NCBI RefSeq assembly: GCF_963666745.1
Contig: NZ_OY762961.1
Span: forward strand, 3,593,274 to 3,657,273
Length of the DNA: 64,000 bases
Reading direction: 5' to 3'
From: an uncultured Desulfuromonas sp.
GTDB taxonomy: Bacteria > Desulfobacterota > Desulfuromonadia > Desulfuromonadales > Desulfuromonadaceae
Below, piece by piece: positions 53,046 through 62,123 of the stretch. Every line of letters begins with the position of its first letter. Positions within the stretch are counted from its first letter, which is position 1. A model generated the notes under the pieces. It searched no databases, was not told where the DNA came from, and saw only the letters and a program-made list of their open reading frames with translations. A program made the position numbers and the translations under genes.

Positions 53046-56000
53046 ATGATTCAATTGAAGAAATCGATGCTGCTGTTGCTGACGATTCTGGCTCTGTCCG
53101 CCATGATGATCAGCGGCTGCGGTGAATCCGTGACCCATAAAACAACAACCTCTGATACGCCGACAGATAATGATAATAGTGGTGATGATACCACCACAGA
53201 CACCACACCGTATCCGAATGCCGATCTGCTGGTGTCGGCGTCTGACCTGCAAGCTCTTCAGGATGCGGCAAGCGTGATTGTCGTTGATACCCGTTCTGCG
53301 GATGCCTATGCTGCCGGGCACATCCCCGGTGCCATTCACATGGCACATGCCGAGCTGGCCGATAGCGGACTCAACCTCAAATCCGTTACCGAGCTGGAGG
53401 AGCTTCTAGGCTCTAAAGGTTTGACCTCCACAGCCAAGATTGTCCTCTATGACGATACCATCACGTCCTGGGGTTCTGCCGGTCGTGTGTTCTGGGCGCT
53501 GGAGTATCTCGGCTGCAGCGATGTGCATCTGCTCAACGGTGGTTGGGACAAATGGAGTGCGGATGGTCGCACCACGCAACTGTCTGACAATACCTTGGCT
53601 GCAACCACCTTCAGCGCTTCGGTCAACCCCTCGGTTGTCACCGATAAGGAAACCATTGCCTCCCGTCTGGGCGACAGTAACTATGTCCTGATCGATACGC
53701 GCACCGATGAAGAGTTTAACGGTTGGCAACTCTACGGTGAGGCTCGCGGTGGTCATATCGCCGGTGCTGTCCATCTGCCCTACGAGTGGTCCTACGCCGA
53801 CGATCATACCCTGGTGTCTTACGCTGCAATGAAAGCCTATTTTGATGCGCGCGGCATCACGGCTGACAAACAGGTCGCCGCCTATTGCACTGCCGGTATC
53901 CGTAGCGGTTTTGCCTATTTCCTCGCCCGACTGATGGGTTTTGAAAATGTTGCCAACTATGATGCCTCCATCTGGGATTGGGCGGCAGCCGATGCCGGAA
54001 CCTATCCGATGGAAGCGCTACCCAACTATGCCGATCTGGTTTATCCCGCCTGGGTTAAGGCGGTAATGGATTATCATGCCAGCGGCGGCGCCAGCGCCGC
54101 TCCGGCCAACTATAGCTATGATCGTGACCATAAATATCTGATCTTTGAAACCCAATGGGGCAGCTTTTCCGACATGGCCAATGGCTGGGCGGATGCCTCT
54201 TACCTCGATGGCCATATTCCCGGTGCGATTCACTCCAACTCCGATGTGTATGAAAACGGTTACCCGCGTTGGTTCATGTTGCCGGATGATGAGCTGAAGG
54301 AAGCTGTCGGCAGCATGGGGATCACCGAAGATACGACCGTCATCGTTTACAGTAACAGCCCGATTTTTGCGGCGCGTTTGTGGTGGATTCTGCTTTATGC
54401 CGGGGTGGACGATGTGCGTCTGCTCAACGGTGGTTATGATGCCTGGACCGCCGCTGGTTATGAGAGCGAAACCACCATCAATGAGCCTGTTGCCACGACG
54501 TACACGGGCGCGACGTTGCCTCAAATCGTCGCCACGACGGATTATGTCGCTGGTGTCTATGACGATGAAAATACCTTGGTCGCTGATGTGCGCATGTACG
54601 AAGAATACGCCGGTGAAGTCAGCGGCTATAGCTACGTGGTTAACAAGGGACGTATCCCCGGTGCCGTGTATGCATTCCATGCCGACAACCCGGATCGCGA
54701 TTATCTCGATGACGATGGTACATTCCGTAGTTACAGCGAAGTATCGACTATGTGGAACGGTGTTGGTATTGAAAACGCCACCGACTCCACCTTTACGAAA
54801 GATGTCATCTTCTACTGCGGCAGCGGTTATCGCTCCAGTATCAGCTATCTGTATGCCCACCTGATGGGAATCAACAATGTGCGCAACTACTCCGACGGAT
54901 GGGAAGGCTGGAGTACCAATTATGTTGAAGACGCCTCCTATGCTGCGGAAGAGGATGTTCCCGGCAGTACCGACGGCTGGCGTCAGGACCGTTCCGAACG
55001 CCCGGTTTCCTTCGGCGTGCATCCGGAGTGGGACTTTGACGCTTATCCCAATGTCAACCATGTGGTTGATGCCCGCTGGGTGAAAGAAGTTGTGCTGGAA
55101 AACAACAACTTCGATACGCCGTATGTGATTGCGGATGTGGGTTGGGGTCCGGCTGGCGATTCGTATAACAACGGTCACATTCCCGGTGCTTTGTGGGTTA
55201 ATACCGATGAAATCGAATACGATGCCTTTAATGCCCGTAATGACTGGCCGGTTGATGCCGGTGATCCTCCTGCATGGGATCGCAGTACCACCGAAGAGGA
55301 AGATCTGGCCAAAGGCCTGACTGCCGCGGACAGCCTGCCGCGTAACTGGTGGAACATCTATCCTGATCAATATCTGTTGCCCGGCATTGCTTACATGGGC
55401 ATTGATAAAAACACCACGGTGGTTGTCTATGGTGATGATCAGACCGCCGCTGCACGTCTGGTATGGACGCTGCTCTATGCCGGTGTAGAAGATGTGCGCC
55501 TTATGGAAGGTGGCTATGCCGCTTGGGAAGCCGCCGGTTATGACGGTTCCACTGAAGCTGTTGAGCGGACTCCGGTAGATGAATTTGACCCTGACCTGCC
55601 GGGTCGCACCGTGGCCATTCATCCCGAGTATAAATCGGATATCCCCTATGTGCGCGATGTCGTTAACGGTGTCGAGGCGGATGGTGTGATTGTCGATATC
55701 CGCACCTGGGAGGAATACATCGGTGATAGTGAAGAGGGCGCACCGTATGGCTACATTCCGACATACGGACGCATTCCCGGTGCCGTTTGGGGCAAAGCCG
55801 GTGACGGCCCCTGGACCATGGAAGCCTATGTCAACAGTGACAACACCCTGGTTGCACCGTCAGAGGTTGAAGCCTACTGGAATTCTCAAGGGATTACTCC
55901 GGATAAGGCGTTGAGCTACTACTGCGGTACTGGCTGGCGTTCAAGTCTGGCTTGGTTCTACGGTTACATGATGGGTTACGAGCGCAACTACAACTTTGAC

Positions 56001-56093
56001 AGTGGTTGGTTCGAATGGAGTATGGGTGAAGGATCGGCTTATGCCGGTGCTGATCCGGTGTTGAACCCAATTGTCATCGGAGCGCCGGAATAG
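53046..56093 (+). CDS. Six-domain rhodanese lipoprotein
   Basis: 1015 aa. A lipoprotein signal (SAMMISGC) and a Thr/Asp-rich linker lead to six rhodanese domains in tandem (starting roughly at residues 58, 205, 365, 500, 680 and 855). Domains 2, 4 and 6 keep the catalytic Cys in YC(T/G)xGxRS loops (Cys281, Cys591, Cys960). Domains 1, 3 and 5 have Asp136, Ser436 and Gly796 at that position. This is three inactive/active pairs, the classic two-domain thiosulfate-sulfurtransferase unit triplicated. All pairs share GHIPGA or GRIPGA motifs. It should lie on the outer membrane, handling sulfane sulfur or related chalcogens; the substrate is unknown. Confidence 0.93.
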   Translation: MIQLKKSMLLLLTILALSAMMISGCGESVTHKTTTSDTPTDNDNSGDDTTTDTTPYPNADLLVSASDLQALQDAASVIVVDTRSADAYAAGHIPGAIHMAHAELADSGLNLKSVTELEELLGSKGLTSTAKIVLYDDTITSWGSAGRVFWALEYLGCSDVHLLNGGWDKWSADGRTTQLSDNTLAATTFSASVNPSVVTDKETIASRLGDSNYVLIDTRTDEEFNGWQLYGEARGGHIAGAVHLPYEWSYADDHTLVSYAAMKAYFDARGITADKQVAAYCTAGIRSGFAYFLARLMGFENVANYDASIWDWAAADAGTYPMEALPNYADLVYPAWVKAVMDYHASGGASAAPANYSYDRDHKYLIFETQWGSFSDMANGWADASYLDGHIPGAIHSNSDVYENGYPRWFMLPDDELKEAVGSMGITEDTTVIVYSNSPIFAARLWWILLYAGVDDVRLLNGGYDAWTAAGYESETTINEPVATTYTGATLPQIVATTDYVAGVYDDENTLVADVRMYEEYAGEVSGYSYVVNKGRIPGAVYAFHADNPDRDYLDDDGTFRSYSEVSTMWNGVGIENATDSTFTKDVIFYCGSGYRSSISYLYAHLMGINNVRNYSDGWEGWSTNYVEDASYAAEEDVPGSTDGWRQDRSERPVSFGVHPEWDFDAYPNVNHVVDARWVKEVVLENNNFDTPYVIADVGWGPAGDSYNNGHIPGALWVNTDEIEYDAFNARNDWPVDAGDPPAWDRSTTEEEDLAKGLTAADSLPRNWWNIYPDQYLLPGIAYMGIDKNTTVVVYGDDQTAAARLVWTLLYAGVEDVRLMEGGYAAWEAAGYDGSTEAVERTPVDEFDPDLPGRTVAIHPEYKSDIPYVRDVVNGVEADGVIVDIRTWEEYIGDSEEGAPYGYIPTYGRIPGAVWGKAGDGPWTMEAYVNSDNTLVAPSEVEAYWNSQGITPDKALSYYCGTGWRSSLAWFYGYMMGYERNYNFDSGWFEWSMGEGSAYAGADPVLNPIVIGAPE

Positions 56094-56118
56094 GGCGTTC
56101 ACAAATGTTATGACTTAT

Positions 56119-56150
56119 GCCAGCCTGAGTTTTCTCAGGCTGGCTTTTTT
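56119..56150 (+). terminator. Rho-independent terminator of the rhodanese gene
   Basis: GCCAGCCTGAG (56119-56129) pairs perfectly with 56134-56144, followed by TTTTTT. Confidence 0.93.
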
Positions 56151-56211
56151 ATGGCGCACTCCTGTGGTAGACTCGGGCGATTTGATGTTTACCCCGCTAC
56201 AGGAGATCCAC

Positions 56212-57168
56212 GTGTCTGAACCGAAAAAAGCGCTGGTATTGCTCAATATGGGTGGCCCCGATTCCGTGGCTGCCGTCGAACCGTTTCTTTATCAACTTTT
56301 CTCTGATCGCGATCTGATCCAGCTGCCTCTCGGCGCACTGCTGCAAAAGCCGTTTGCCAAGCTGATCTCCCATTTTCGTGCTAAAACCGTGCGCGAAAAT
56401 TACCGTCGTATTGGTGGTAAATCACCGTTGCTGCACTGGACGCAGCTGCAGGCGGAAAAAACCTGTGATCAGCTGGGTGAGAATTGGCAAGCCTTTGTCG
56501 CCATGCGCTACTGGATGCCACGTGCCGATGACGTGGTGCAGCGGATTGCCGCACAAGGGATTAAAGATGCAGTGGTTGTCAGCCTCTACCCCCATTACAC
56601 CGGGGCGACCACGGGTAGCAGTATCAAAGACTTTAGGCGTGCCGTCAGTCAGCATGCGCCGGAGCTCAACTGCCGCTACATTGAAGAGTGGCATGATCTG
56701 CCACCTTATCTCGATGCTTTGGCCGAGTGTGTGCAGGAAGGCCTGCGTCACGTCCCCGAAGAACAACGGGCACAGTTAACCCTGCTGTTCTCCGCTCACG
56801 CCCTGCCACAGAAGTTTATTGATCGCGGTGATCCCTATCAGAAACATGTCAAAGAAACCGTGGCCGGAGTGATGCAGCGTGTCGGTGATTATGCGTGGCA
56901 GATTGGCTATCAGAGTCGCAGTGGCCCGGTGCAGTGGATGTCACCTGACACCCTTGATCTGATTGCCGCTGCCGGTAAAGACAACCGTGCCCTGCTGGTG
57001 ATACCGGTGTCTTTTGTGTCGGATCATATTGAAACCCTCGAAGAGGTGGATGTTGAGTTTCGTGATCATGCCAAGGAACACGGCGTGCCCTGGTTTGGCC
57101 GGGTTCCGGCACTAAATGACCGACAATCCTTTATTGACGCTTTGGTCTCATTAGTGGAAAATGCCTGA
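56212..57168 (+). CDS. hemH: Ferrochelatase
   Basis: 318 aa from GTG 56212, 6 bases after AGGAG; the longer frame would start inside the rhodanese gene and run through its terminator. It inserts Fe2+ into protoporphyrin IX (or coproporphyrin III in the coproporphyrin route). Motifs: KKALVLLNMGGPDSVAAVEPFLYQLF, SLYPHYTGATTGSS, LLFSAHALPQKFIDRGDPY (catalytic His), YQSRSGPVQWMSPDT and FVSDHIETLEEVDVEF (second catalytic Glu/His). The next heme gene, hemY, starts 6 kb away. Confidence 0.96.
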   Translation: MSEPKKALVLLNMGGPDSVAAVEPFLYQLFSDRDLIQLPLGALLQKPFAKLISHFRAKTVRENYRRIGGKSPLLHWTQLQAEKTCDQLGENWQAFVAMRYWMPRADDVVQRIAAQGIKDAVVVSLYPHYTGATTGSSIKDFRRAVSQHAPELNCRYIEEWHDLPPYLDALAECVQEGLRHVPEEQRAQLTLLFSAHALPQKFIDRGDPYQKHVKETVAGVMQRVGDYAWQIGYQSRSGPVQWMSPDTLDLIAAAGKDNRALLVIPVSFVSDHIETLEEVDVEFRDHAKEHGVPWFGRVPALNDRQSFIDALVSLVENA

Positions 57169-57264
57169 TCTCCACGTTAGGAGACGACCCCTGAGAGTCA
57201 AAGGGAATCACTTAATCGACGTTTCATTCACATCCTTTCGCTTAACTAAAAAGGAGCGTAAAAC

Positions 57265-58269
57265 ATGGTTAAATCTGTTCGATATTTTGCCGTCGTTTGC
57301 CTGAGTCTGTGCCTGTTCTGTGCACCGGGCTTCGCTGCAGAAGAGGCTGTCGCTGTCGCAGCCTCCGACGCTGAAGCCATTCAACTGCTTGAACAGCAGG
57401 CGAGCCAGGGAGAAGCTCAGGCTCAGTTTAAACTCGGTGTCATCTACCAAAAAGGTGAAGGTGTTGCTCAAAACTATGAACAGGCGGCCACGTTGTATCG
57501 GCAGGCTGCCGATCAGGGACATTGTGAAGCTCAATATAACCTCGGTGTTCTCTATGCGCGTGGTCAGGGGGTCGAGCAGAACCTGACAGAAGCGGTGAAC
57601 TGGTATCGTCGTGCCGCAGAGCAGGGTGATGCCATTGCCCAATACAACCTTGCCGTCATGTATCGCGATGGTCAGGGCGTGGCACAGGATAACGCGCAAG
57701 CGGCGCAGTGGTTTCAAAAAGCGGCTGAGCAGGGCTTTCGCTGGGCCCAATACAATCTTGGGGTGATGTATGCCAAGGGCGAAGGCGTTGAAAAGGACGA
57801 TGCTCAGGCGTTCACGCTGATCAAACAGGCCGCGGACCAAGGCATGAGTGATGCTCAGTGCTATCTCGGTGTGATGTACAATACCGGTCAGGGCGTCGAG
57901 CAAAATTACGACGAAGCACGCAAGTGGTATCAACGGTCGGCAGACCAGGGCAATGACAGCGCCCAGCTCAATCTCGGCCTGATGTATGAAAAAGGTTGGG
58001 GTGTCGAAAAAAATACTGATACCGCCATCAAGATGTTCAGCCTGTCCGCGGAGAAAAACAATCGCGATGCGCAATTTCATCTTGGTGTTGCTCTGGCGGC
58101 AGCAAAAGACTATGTACCGGCGTATGCCTGGTGGGTTGTCTCCGCAGCCAATGGCCGCCAAGGCACTAAAGAGGGACTGCGCGTTCTCAAAAAGCTCATG
58201 ACCGAAGAGCAGGTTCTGGCCGGCAATCAAAAGGCCAAGGAGTTGTGGGAGCAGCTGCACCCTAAATAG
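57265..58269 (+). CDS. Exported Sel1-repeat (SLR/TPR-like) protein
   Basis: 334 aa. A signal peptide (YFAVVCLSLCLFCAPGFA) is followed by seven to eight Sel1 repeats of 36 residues with the motif AQxxLGVxYxxGxGVxQNxxxAxxWYxxAADQG, covering residues ~45-310. Sel1 solenoids are periplasmic scaffolds, often for envelope or secretion complexes. The ATG follows AAAAGGAGC. It is flanked by hemH and a terminator, so it is likely monocistronic. Confidence 0.93.
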   Translation: MVKSVRYFAVVCLSLCLFCAPGFAAEEAVAVAASDAEAIQLLEQQASQGEAQAQFKLGVIYQKGEGVAQNYEQAATLYRQAADQGHCEAQYNLGVLYARGQGVEQNLTEAVNWYRRAAEQGDAIAQYNLAVMYRDGQGVAQDNAQAAQWFQKAAEQGFRWAQYNLGVMYAKGEGVEKDDAQAFTLIKQAADQGMSDAQCYLGVMYNTGQGVEQNYDEARKWYQRSADQGNDSAQLNLGLMYEKGWGVEKNTDTAIKMFSLSAEKNNRDAQFHLGVALAAAKDYVPAYAWWVVSAANGRQGTKEGLRVLKKLMTEEQVLAGNQKAKELWEQLHPK

Positions 58270-58291
58270 TCTGACCGAAATATTGTGTAAC

Positions 58292-58348
58292 AAAGCCCCT
58301 GTAAGCAGGTTTGCAGTTCAGCTGTAATCTGATTTACAGGGGCTTTTT
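58292..58348 (+). terminator. Rho-independent terminator of the Sel1 gene
   Basis: AAGCCCCTGTAA (58293-58304) pairs with the complementary arm at about 58334-58345 across a 30-base loop, ending in TTTTT. Confidence 0.8.
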
Positions 58349-58535
58349 ATCTATCCATTGTGACATTATTTCTGTAAGGGGGGCGCCTTTCTTGATGTCA
58401 ATCTCAGCGCGCGTTCTCCAAGGGGATCGAAAAAATTCAAAATCAGTTTGCTGATCAAGCCATTTCGGTTAACCTGTTTTGAGAATAAAAACATCCAGTT
58501 AAATCATTGAGCCGGTTTGGGCGGGAGGAGTGCAC

Positions 58536-58886
58536 ATGACTGTCAGTCGTGAACCAAACACCATGATGAATGTGGTTATCTTGACCCATAACTATCGGGT
58601 TGTCGGGCGGGTGTATGTCAAAAAGGGTGCCCGATTGACCGATGCCGTGTGCGAGGCGCGCCAGTTTATTGCCGTGGCCGCAGCTCAGGTGTGGGAGCGA
58701 CAGACCGGCAATCATCTGTTGCAGGCCGGGTTCATCAATGTCAGCCGTGACGAAATCGAGATCATCCTTCCGGCCGATGCTGTGGATTGCGAGTGTGAAG
58801 ATATGGGTAGTCTGGGAACCTGGCTGCTGGAGCGACGTCATGAAGCGGATGAAGATCAGCAGGAATTAGATCTTGACGTCGAATGA
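58536..58886 (+). CDS. Hypothetical protein of the DUF6812 type, PilT neighbour
   Basis: 116 aa from the ATG 6 bases after GGGAGGAG. The core VVILTHNYRVVGRVYVKKGARLTDAVCEARQFIAVAAAQV plus FINVSRDEIEIILPAD is an all-beta, OB- or PilZ-sized fold that I associate with the DUF6812 group. The C-terminus is acidic (EADEDQQELDLDVE). It lies 76 bases ahead of two pilT-like genes, so a link to type IV pilus control is plausible. A short imperfect hairpin (about 58896-58914) sits between them. Confidence 0.65.
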   Translation: MTVSREPNTMMNVVILTHNYRVVGRVYVKKGARLTDAVCEARQFIAVAAAQVWERQTGNHLLQAGFINVSRDEIEIILPADAVDCECEDMGSLGTWLLERRHEADEDQQELDLDVE

Positions 58887-58962
58887 CCCGATTTTTCAAA
58901 AAGCCATCCATGGGCTTTGAAACTTTTTTGCAAAAGCTCTGATGAGATAACAGGAGAGTCGA

Positions 58963-60408
58963 ATGACGCCGTTTGATCAATTCGTTGAAAAAGTGGTTGT
59001 GCATAATAAGCTGGCCAATGGCGAGTTGCTGCAGAAGGCCAAGGCTTATCTCGACAGCCATCCCGAGCTGGAACTGGCTGATCTGCTGGTGAGGGCCAAT
59101 GTGCTCAAGCCCCAGCAGGTGACGATGATTCGGGAAAAGTTTGAAGCCACCCAATCGAATCAACCTGCGACACCTGCCGCTCAACCCGTCGCCCAAGCCC
59201 CATCACCCGCTCCACAGCCGGAACCTGTTGCCTCCCCATCTTCAGCGCCAACCGCGACGCCCACGTCAGACCGCCCGCTACCGATGTTTGAAGCTTCAGC
59301 CGCTTCTACGGCAGCGCTGAATGATGTCGGCTCATTGACGACCTTGGAAGATTTCTTGTCGTTTGCGCGCCGCCAAGGTGCTTCGGATCTGCATATCAAT
59401 GCCGGTTCACCACCACTGCTGCGCAAGGACGGGGTGCTGATGACGCTGGAGCGTGAACCCTTTACCGCTCAGGAGACGGAATCGTTGTTGTTCAGCGCGT
59501 TGGATGGCGACCAGACATCTTTGCTGCATGAACAGTTGGCGTTGGATACCTGTTGTGAGTTTACCGGTCTGGGGCGTTACCGCAGCTGTTTTGCCAAGCA
59601 GAGTCGTGGTTGGGATGGTGCATTTCGCATTGTCGATCAGACCATTCCCACCTTTGAGAAGCTGCAGCTGCCCATGCATCTCAAGCAGTTGACCGAGTAC
59701 CATCAGGGGCTGGTGCTGGTGGCTGGTCCGGCGGGCTGTGGTAAGACGACGACACTGGCAGCGATGATCCAGTTGATCAACCAACACCGTGAAGACCATA
59801 TCATTACCATGGAAGATCCGATTGAATACGTTCACACGCCTGAAAAGTCGCATATCAGTCAGCGACAGGTGGGGGATCACACCATGAGTTTTTCTGCGGC
59901 ATTGCGTGCAGCGCTGCGTGAAGACCCGGATGTGATCATGATCGGTGAGCTGCGAGACCGCGAGACCGCAACGCTGGCTATTTCGGCAGCAGAGACGGGC
60001 CATCTGGTGTTTGCTTCGCTGCACACCACGGGCGCAGCACAGACGATCAGCCGGATTCTCGATTTCTTCCCGGCCGATCAGCAGGGCCAGGTGCGGTCGA
60101 TGATCAGCGAGTCGATTCGCGGTATTGTCTGCCAGCGGTTGATGCCGCGTAAAGAAGGCGGTGGCCGGGTCCTGGCTTTGGAGATCATGTATAACAATAC
60201 GGCTATCGGCAACCTGATCCGCGAAGACCGGATGTTCCAACTGCCGACCATGATGCAGATCAATCGCGACAAGGGGATGTGCCAGCTGGAGGATTCACTG
60301 CAAGCCCTGGTGCAGGAGGAACAGATCGATGGCACTGAGGCGTGGTATGCTGCGGCCAACAAGACGCCGTTCAAACAATATCAGCCGGACCAGGTGGCCG
60401 CAGAATGA
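58963..60408 (+). CDS. pilT: PilT/PilU-like ATPase with N-terminal extension
   Basis: 481 aa. Residues 1-~65 form a helical N-terminal domain (FDQFVEKVVVHNKLANGELLQ, LELADLLVRANVLKPQQV), followed by a Pro/Ala/Gln-rich linker (~66-125). The PilT core then follows: SDLHINAGSPP, Walker A AGPAGCGKTTTLAAMI, Asp box ITMEDPIEYVH, Walker B DPDVIMIGELRDRET and His box HLVFASLHTT. Standard PilT is about 350 aa, so the extension is unusual and may tether it to a partner. It is the first of two adjacent PilT paralogues. Confidence 0.93.
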   Translation: MTPFDQFVEKVVVHNKLANGELLQKAKAYLDSHPELELADLLVRANVLKPQQVTMIREKFEATQSNQPATPAAQPVAQAPSPAPQPEPVASPSSAPTATPTSDRPLPMFEASAASTAALNDVGSLTTLEDFLSFARRQGASDLHINAGSPPLLRKDGVLMTLEREPFTAQETESLLFSALDGDQTSLLHEQLALDTCCEFTGLGRYRSCFAKQSRGWDGAFRIVDQTIPTFEKLQLPMHLKQLTEYHQGLVLVAGPAGCGKTTTLAAMIQLINQHREDHIITMEDPIEYVHTPEKSHISQRQVGDHTMSFSAALRAALREDPDVIMIGELRDRETATLAISAAETGHLVFASLHTTGAAQTISRILDFFPADQQGQVRSMISESIRGIVCQRLMPRKEGGGRVLALEIMYNNTAIGNLIREDRMFQLPTMMQINRDKGMCQLEDSLQALVQEEQIDGTEAWYAAANKTPFKQYQPDQVAAE

Positions 60409-60441
60409 TGCTCACTGTTGTTGTCACAAAGGAGAGAAGCC

Positions 60442-61500
60442 GTGGCTCAAATTGACCGCTTGTTTGATATCATGCTGGAACGGGGCGCATCCGACCTGCA
60501 TCTGTTGCAAGGCCAACCGCCGAAGATTCGTGAACATGGTCGTATGGTGGCCATTGACGGTGAAGCTCCGATCCATGAAGATTTGATGATCTCCTACCTC
60601 AAAGAGATTTGCGTGCCGGAGCGCTGGACGGAGTTTGTGGCCAACAAAGACCTTGACTTCGCCTACGAAAAAGATGAGAAAGCGCGCTTTCGTGCCAATT
60701 ACTATGGCCAATTGCATGGTATGGGCGCGGTGTTTCGCGTTATCCCAACCAAGATTCTCACCATGGAGGAGCTGCATCTGCCCGAGGTGCTGAAATCCTT
60801 TGCCGCGTTGCGTTCTGGTCTGGTGTTGGTCACCGGCCCGACCGGCAGTGGTAAATCGACGACGCTGGCCGCGATCATCGATTACATCAACGACAACTAT
60901 TCGCGCTACATTCTGACCATTGAGGAACCCATCGAATTTGTCCATCCCAACAAGCGCAGCGTGTTCTGCCAACGCGAAGTGGGCAGTGACGTGCATTCCT
61001 TCGGCGATGGGTTGCATACCGCCTCACGTCAGGACTGTGATGTTATCCTCGTCGGTGAGATGCGCGATTATGAAACCATCTCTCTGGCGTTGTCTGCCGC
61101 GTCCATGGGCACCCTGGTCTTTGGTACCTTGCATACCAACTCGGCGGTGAAAACCATTGACCGGATTATCGATGTTTTCCCTTCGGACCAGCAGGGCATG
61201 GCGCGCACCATGTTGGCGGATTCGCTGCGTGGCATTTGTGCGCAGCTGTTGCTGAAAAAAGAGGGCGGTGGGCGGATTGCCGCCAATGAGATTCTAATCG
61301 GCACGACTGGTCTGGCGGCCAGTATCCGCGAAAACAATATTGGCAATATTCGCAATATCATCCAGGGGGGGAAAAGTCAGGGGATGCAGATGATGGATGA
61401 CGTGCTGGCCAAATACCTTAAAGAGGAGTTGATCAGTGCCGATGAGGCGTATCTTAAGGCGCAGGATAAAAATCGGTTTAAGGTGAAGGATGAAGGGTGA
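60442..61500 (+). CDS. pilU: PilT/PilU twitching-motility ATPase
   Basis: 352 aa from GTG 60442 after AAGGAGAGAAGCC. It has a complete PilT layout: SDLHLLQGQPP, Walker A TGPTGSGKSTTLAAII, LTIEEPIEFVH, Walker B DCDVILVGEMRDYET and FGTLHTN. These ATPases power type IV pilus retraction. It sits 33 bases after the longer paralogue, with which it may form hetero- or paired homo-hexamers, as PilT and PilU do. Which of the two is PilT and which PilU is not decided by sequence alone. Confidence 0.92.
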   Translation: MAQIDRLFDIMLERGASDLHLLQGQPPKIREHGRMVAIDGEAPIHEDLMISYLKEICVPERWTEFVANKDLDFAYEKDEKARFRANYYGQLHGMGAVFRVIPTKILTMEELHLPEVLKSFAALRSGLVLVTGPTGSGKSTTLAAIIDYINDNYSRYILTIEEPIEFVHPNKRSVFCQREVGSDVHSFGDGLHTASRQDCDVILVGEMRDYETISLALSAASMGTLVFGTLHTNSAVKTIDRIIDVFPSDQQGMARTMLADSLRGICAQLLLKKEGGGRIAANEILIGTTGLAASIRENNIGNIRNIIQGGKSQGMQMMDDVLAKYLKEELISADEAYLKAQDKNRFKVKDEG

Positions 61501-61543
61501 TTGAGCAACAACTCCCTAAGTGTTGCAGGGGCAGGAGTTGTTT

Positions 61544-61836
61544 AAGATCCAAGTCAAAGTCGCCGGGTTTCGCCCCGGCAGCCGACATACTTTTGATTGG
61601 CCGCTCAAAAGTATGCAAAAACCGGCCTAAGTTCTCCTGAACCTAAATTAACTGACAATGAATCTGTTTCCGTAATGCATCACGGATTCGGTTCGCCTCC
61701 CTTTAGCTCGGCAAATCGTGCAACTCATCATTCTTGGCGTAAAACGTTGATAACAATATGATGTCGCGCTCTATCTCTGGTGTGGTACCGACCAAACGGG
61801 CGGGACGGTGCCCGCCCTACAGTCGTGTATTATTTA
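61544..61836 (-). repeat. Dispersed structured repeat, copy C (293 bp, inverted)
   Basis: Full-length inverted copy, same length as copy B. Its hairpins are GCCGGG/CCCGGC (61562-61579), CATACTTTTGA/TCAAAAGTATG (61586-61615) and GGGCGGG/CCCGCCC (61798-61817). Each differs from copy B by changes on both arms that keep pairing. It ends AGTCGTGTATTATTTA on the plus strand (61821-61836), the complement of copy B's first bases. Confidence 0.9.
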
Positions 61837-61839
61837 CAA

Positions 61840-62040
61840 AGACCTTCCGTTTAGCAGCACCGAACGCAATGAGCGTCAGCGAGTTTTGCCGAAATCGCGG
61901 TGTAAGTGAACGAAAAGAGAAAACCCGATAGCGTGCAATGACGGAAGTCGATTTTGCGCAACTTTTGTCGACGCAAAAGTAGCCCGACGTGTGGGCGCGG
62001 AAGCCCACGTCACGTGCGTACCAAGTAGCATAAACGGATG
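61840..62040. repeat. Second hairpin-rich repeat-like block
   Basis: Non-coding sequence directly attached to copy C. It holds hairpins ACTTTTG/CAAAAGT (61961-61980) and GTGGGC/GCCCAC (61990-62007). The wording (GCGAGTTTTGCCGAAATCG, AAGTGAACGAAAAGAGAAA) looks like an intergenic repeat rather than a gene, but no second copy lies in the window. Confidence 0.45.
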
Positions 62041-62071
62041 GGCTTTTGGGCGCAGACTGTTCTTATCAAAT

Positions 62072-62102
62072 AGAAAAGGCCCCGCATTGCGGAGCCTTTT
62101 CT
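62072..62102 (-). terminator. Terminator downstream of the dnaJ-like gene
   Basis: AGAAAAGGC (62072-62080) pairs with GCCTTTTCT (62094-62102), with an inner CCGC/GCGG pairing. It lies 21 bases after the stop codon of the minus-strand gene. Confidence 0.75.
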
Positions 62103-62123
62103 ATCGAAATCTGAACGTATCCG

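Noticed and set aside
54018-55622. 534-residue minus-strand open frame
   Set aside because: It is wholly antisense to the rhodanese lipoprotein gene, whose repeats and codon use explain it.
56071-56211. Extended N-terminus of ferrochelatase
   Set aside because: It would begin inside the rhodanese gene and cross a strong terminator; the GTG at 56212 has a good ribosome site and the family N-terminus.
61817-62008. 63-residue minus-strand open frame
   Set aside because: It lies in repeat copy C and the attached hairpin-rich block.
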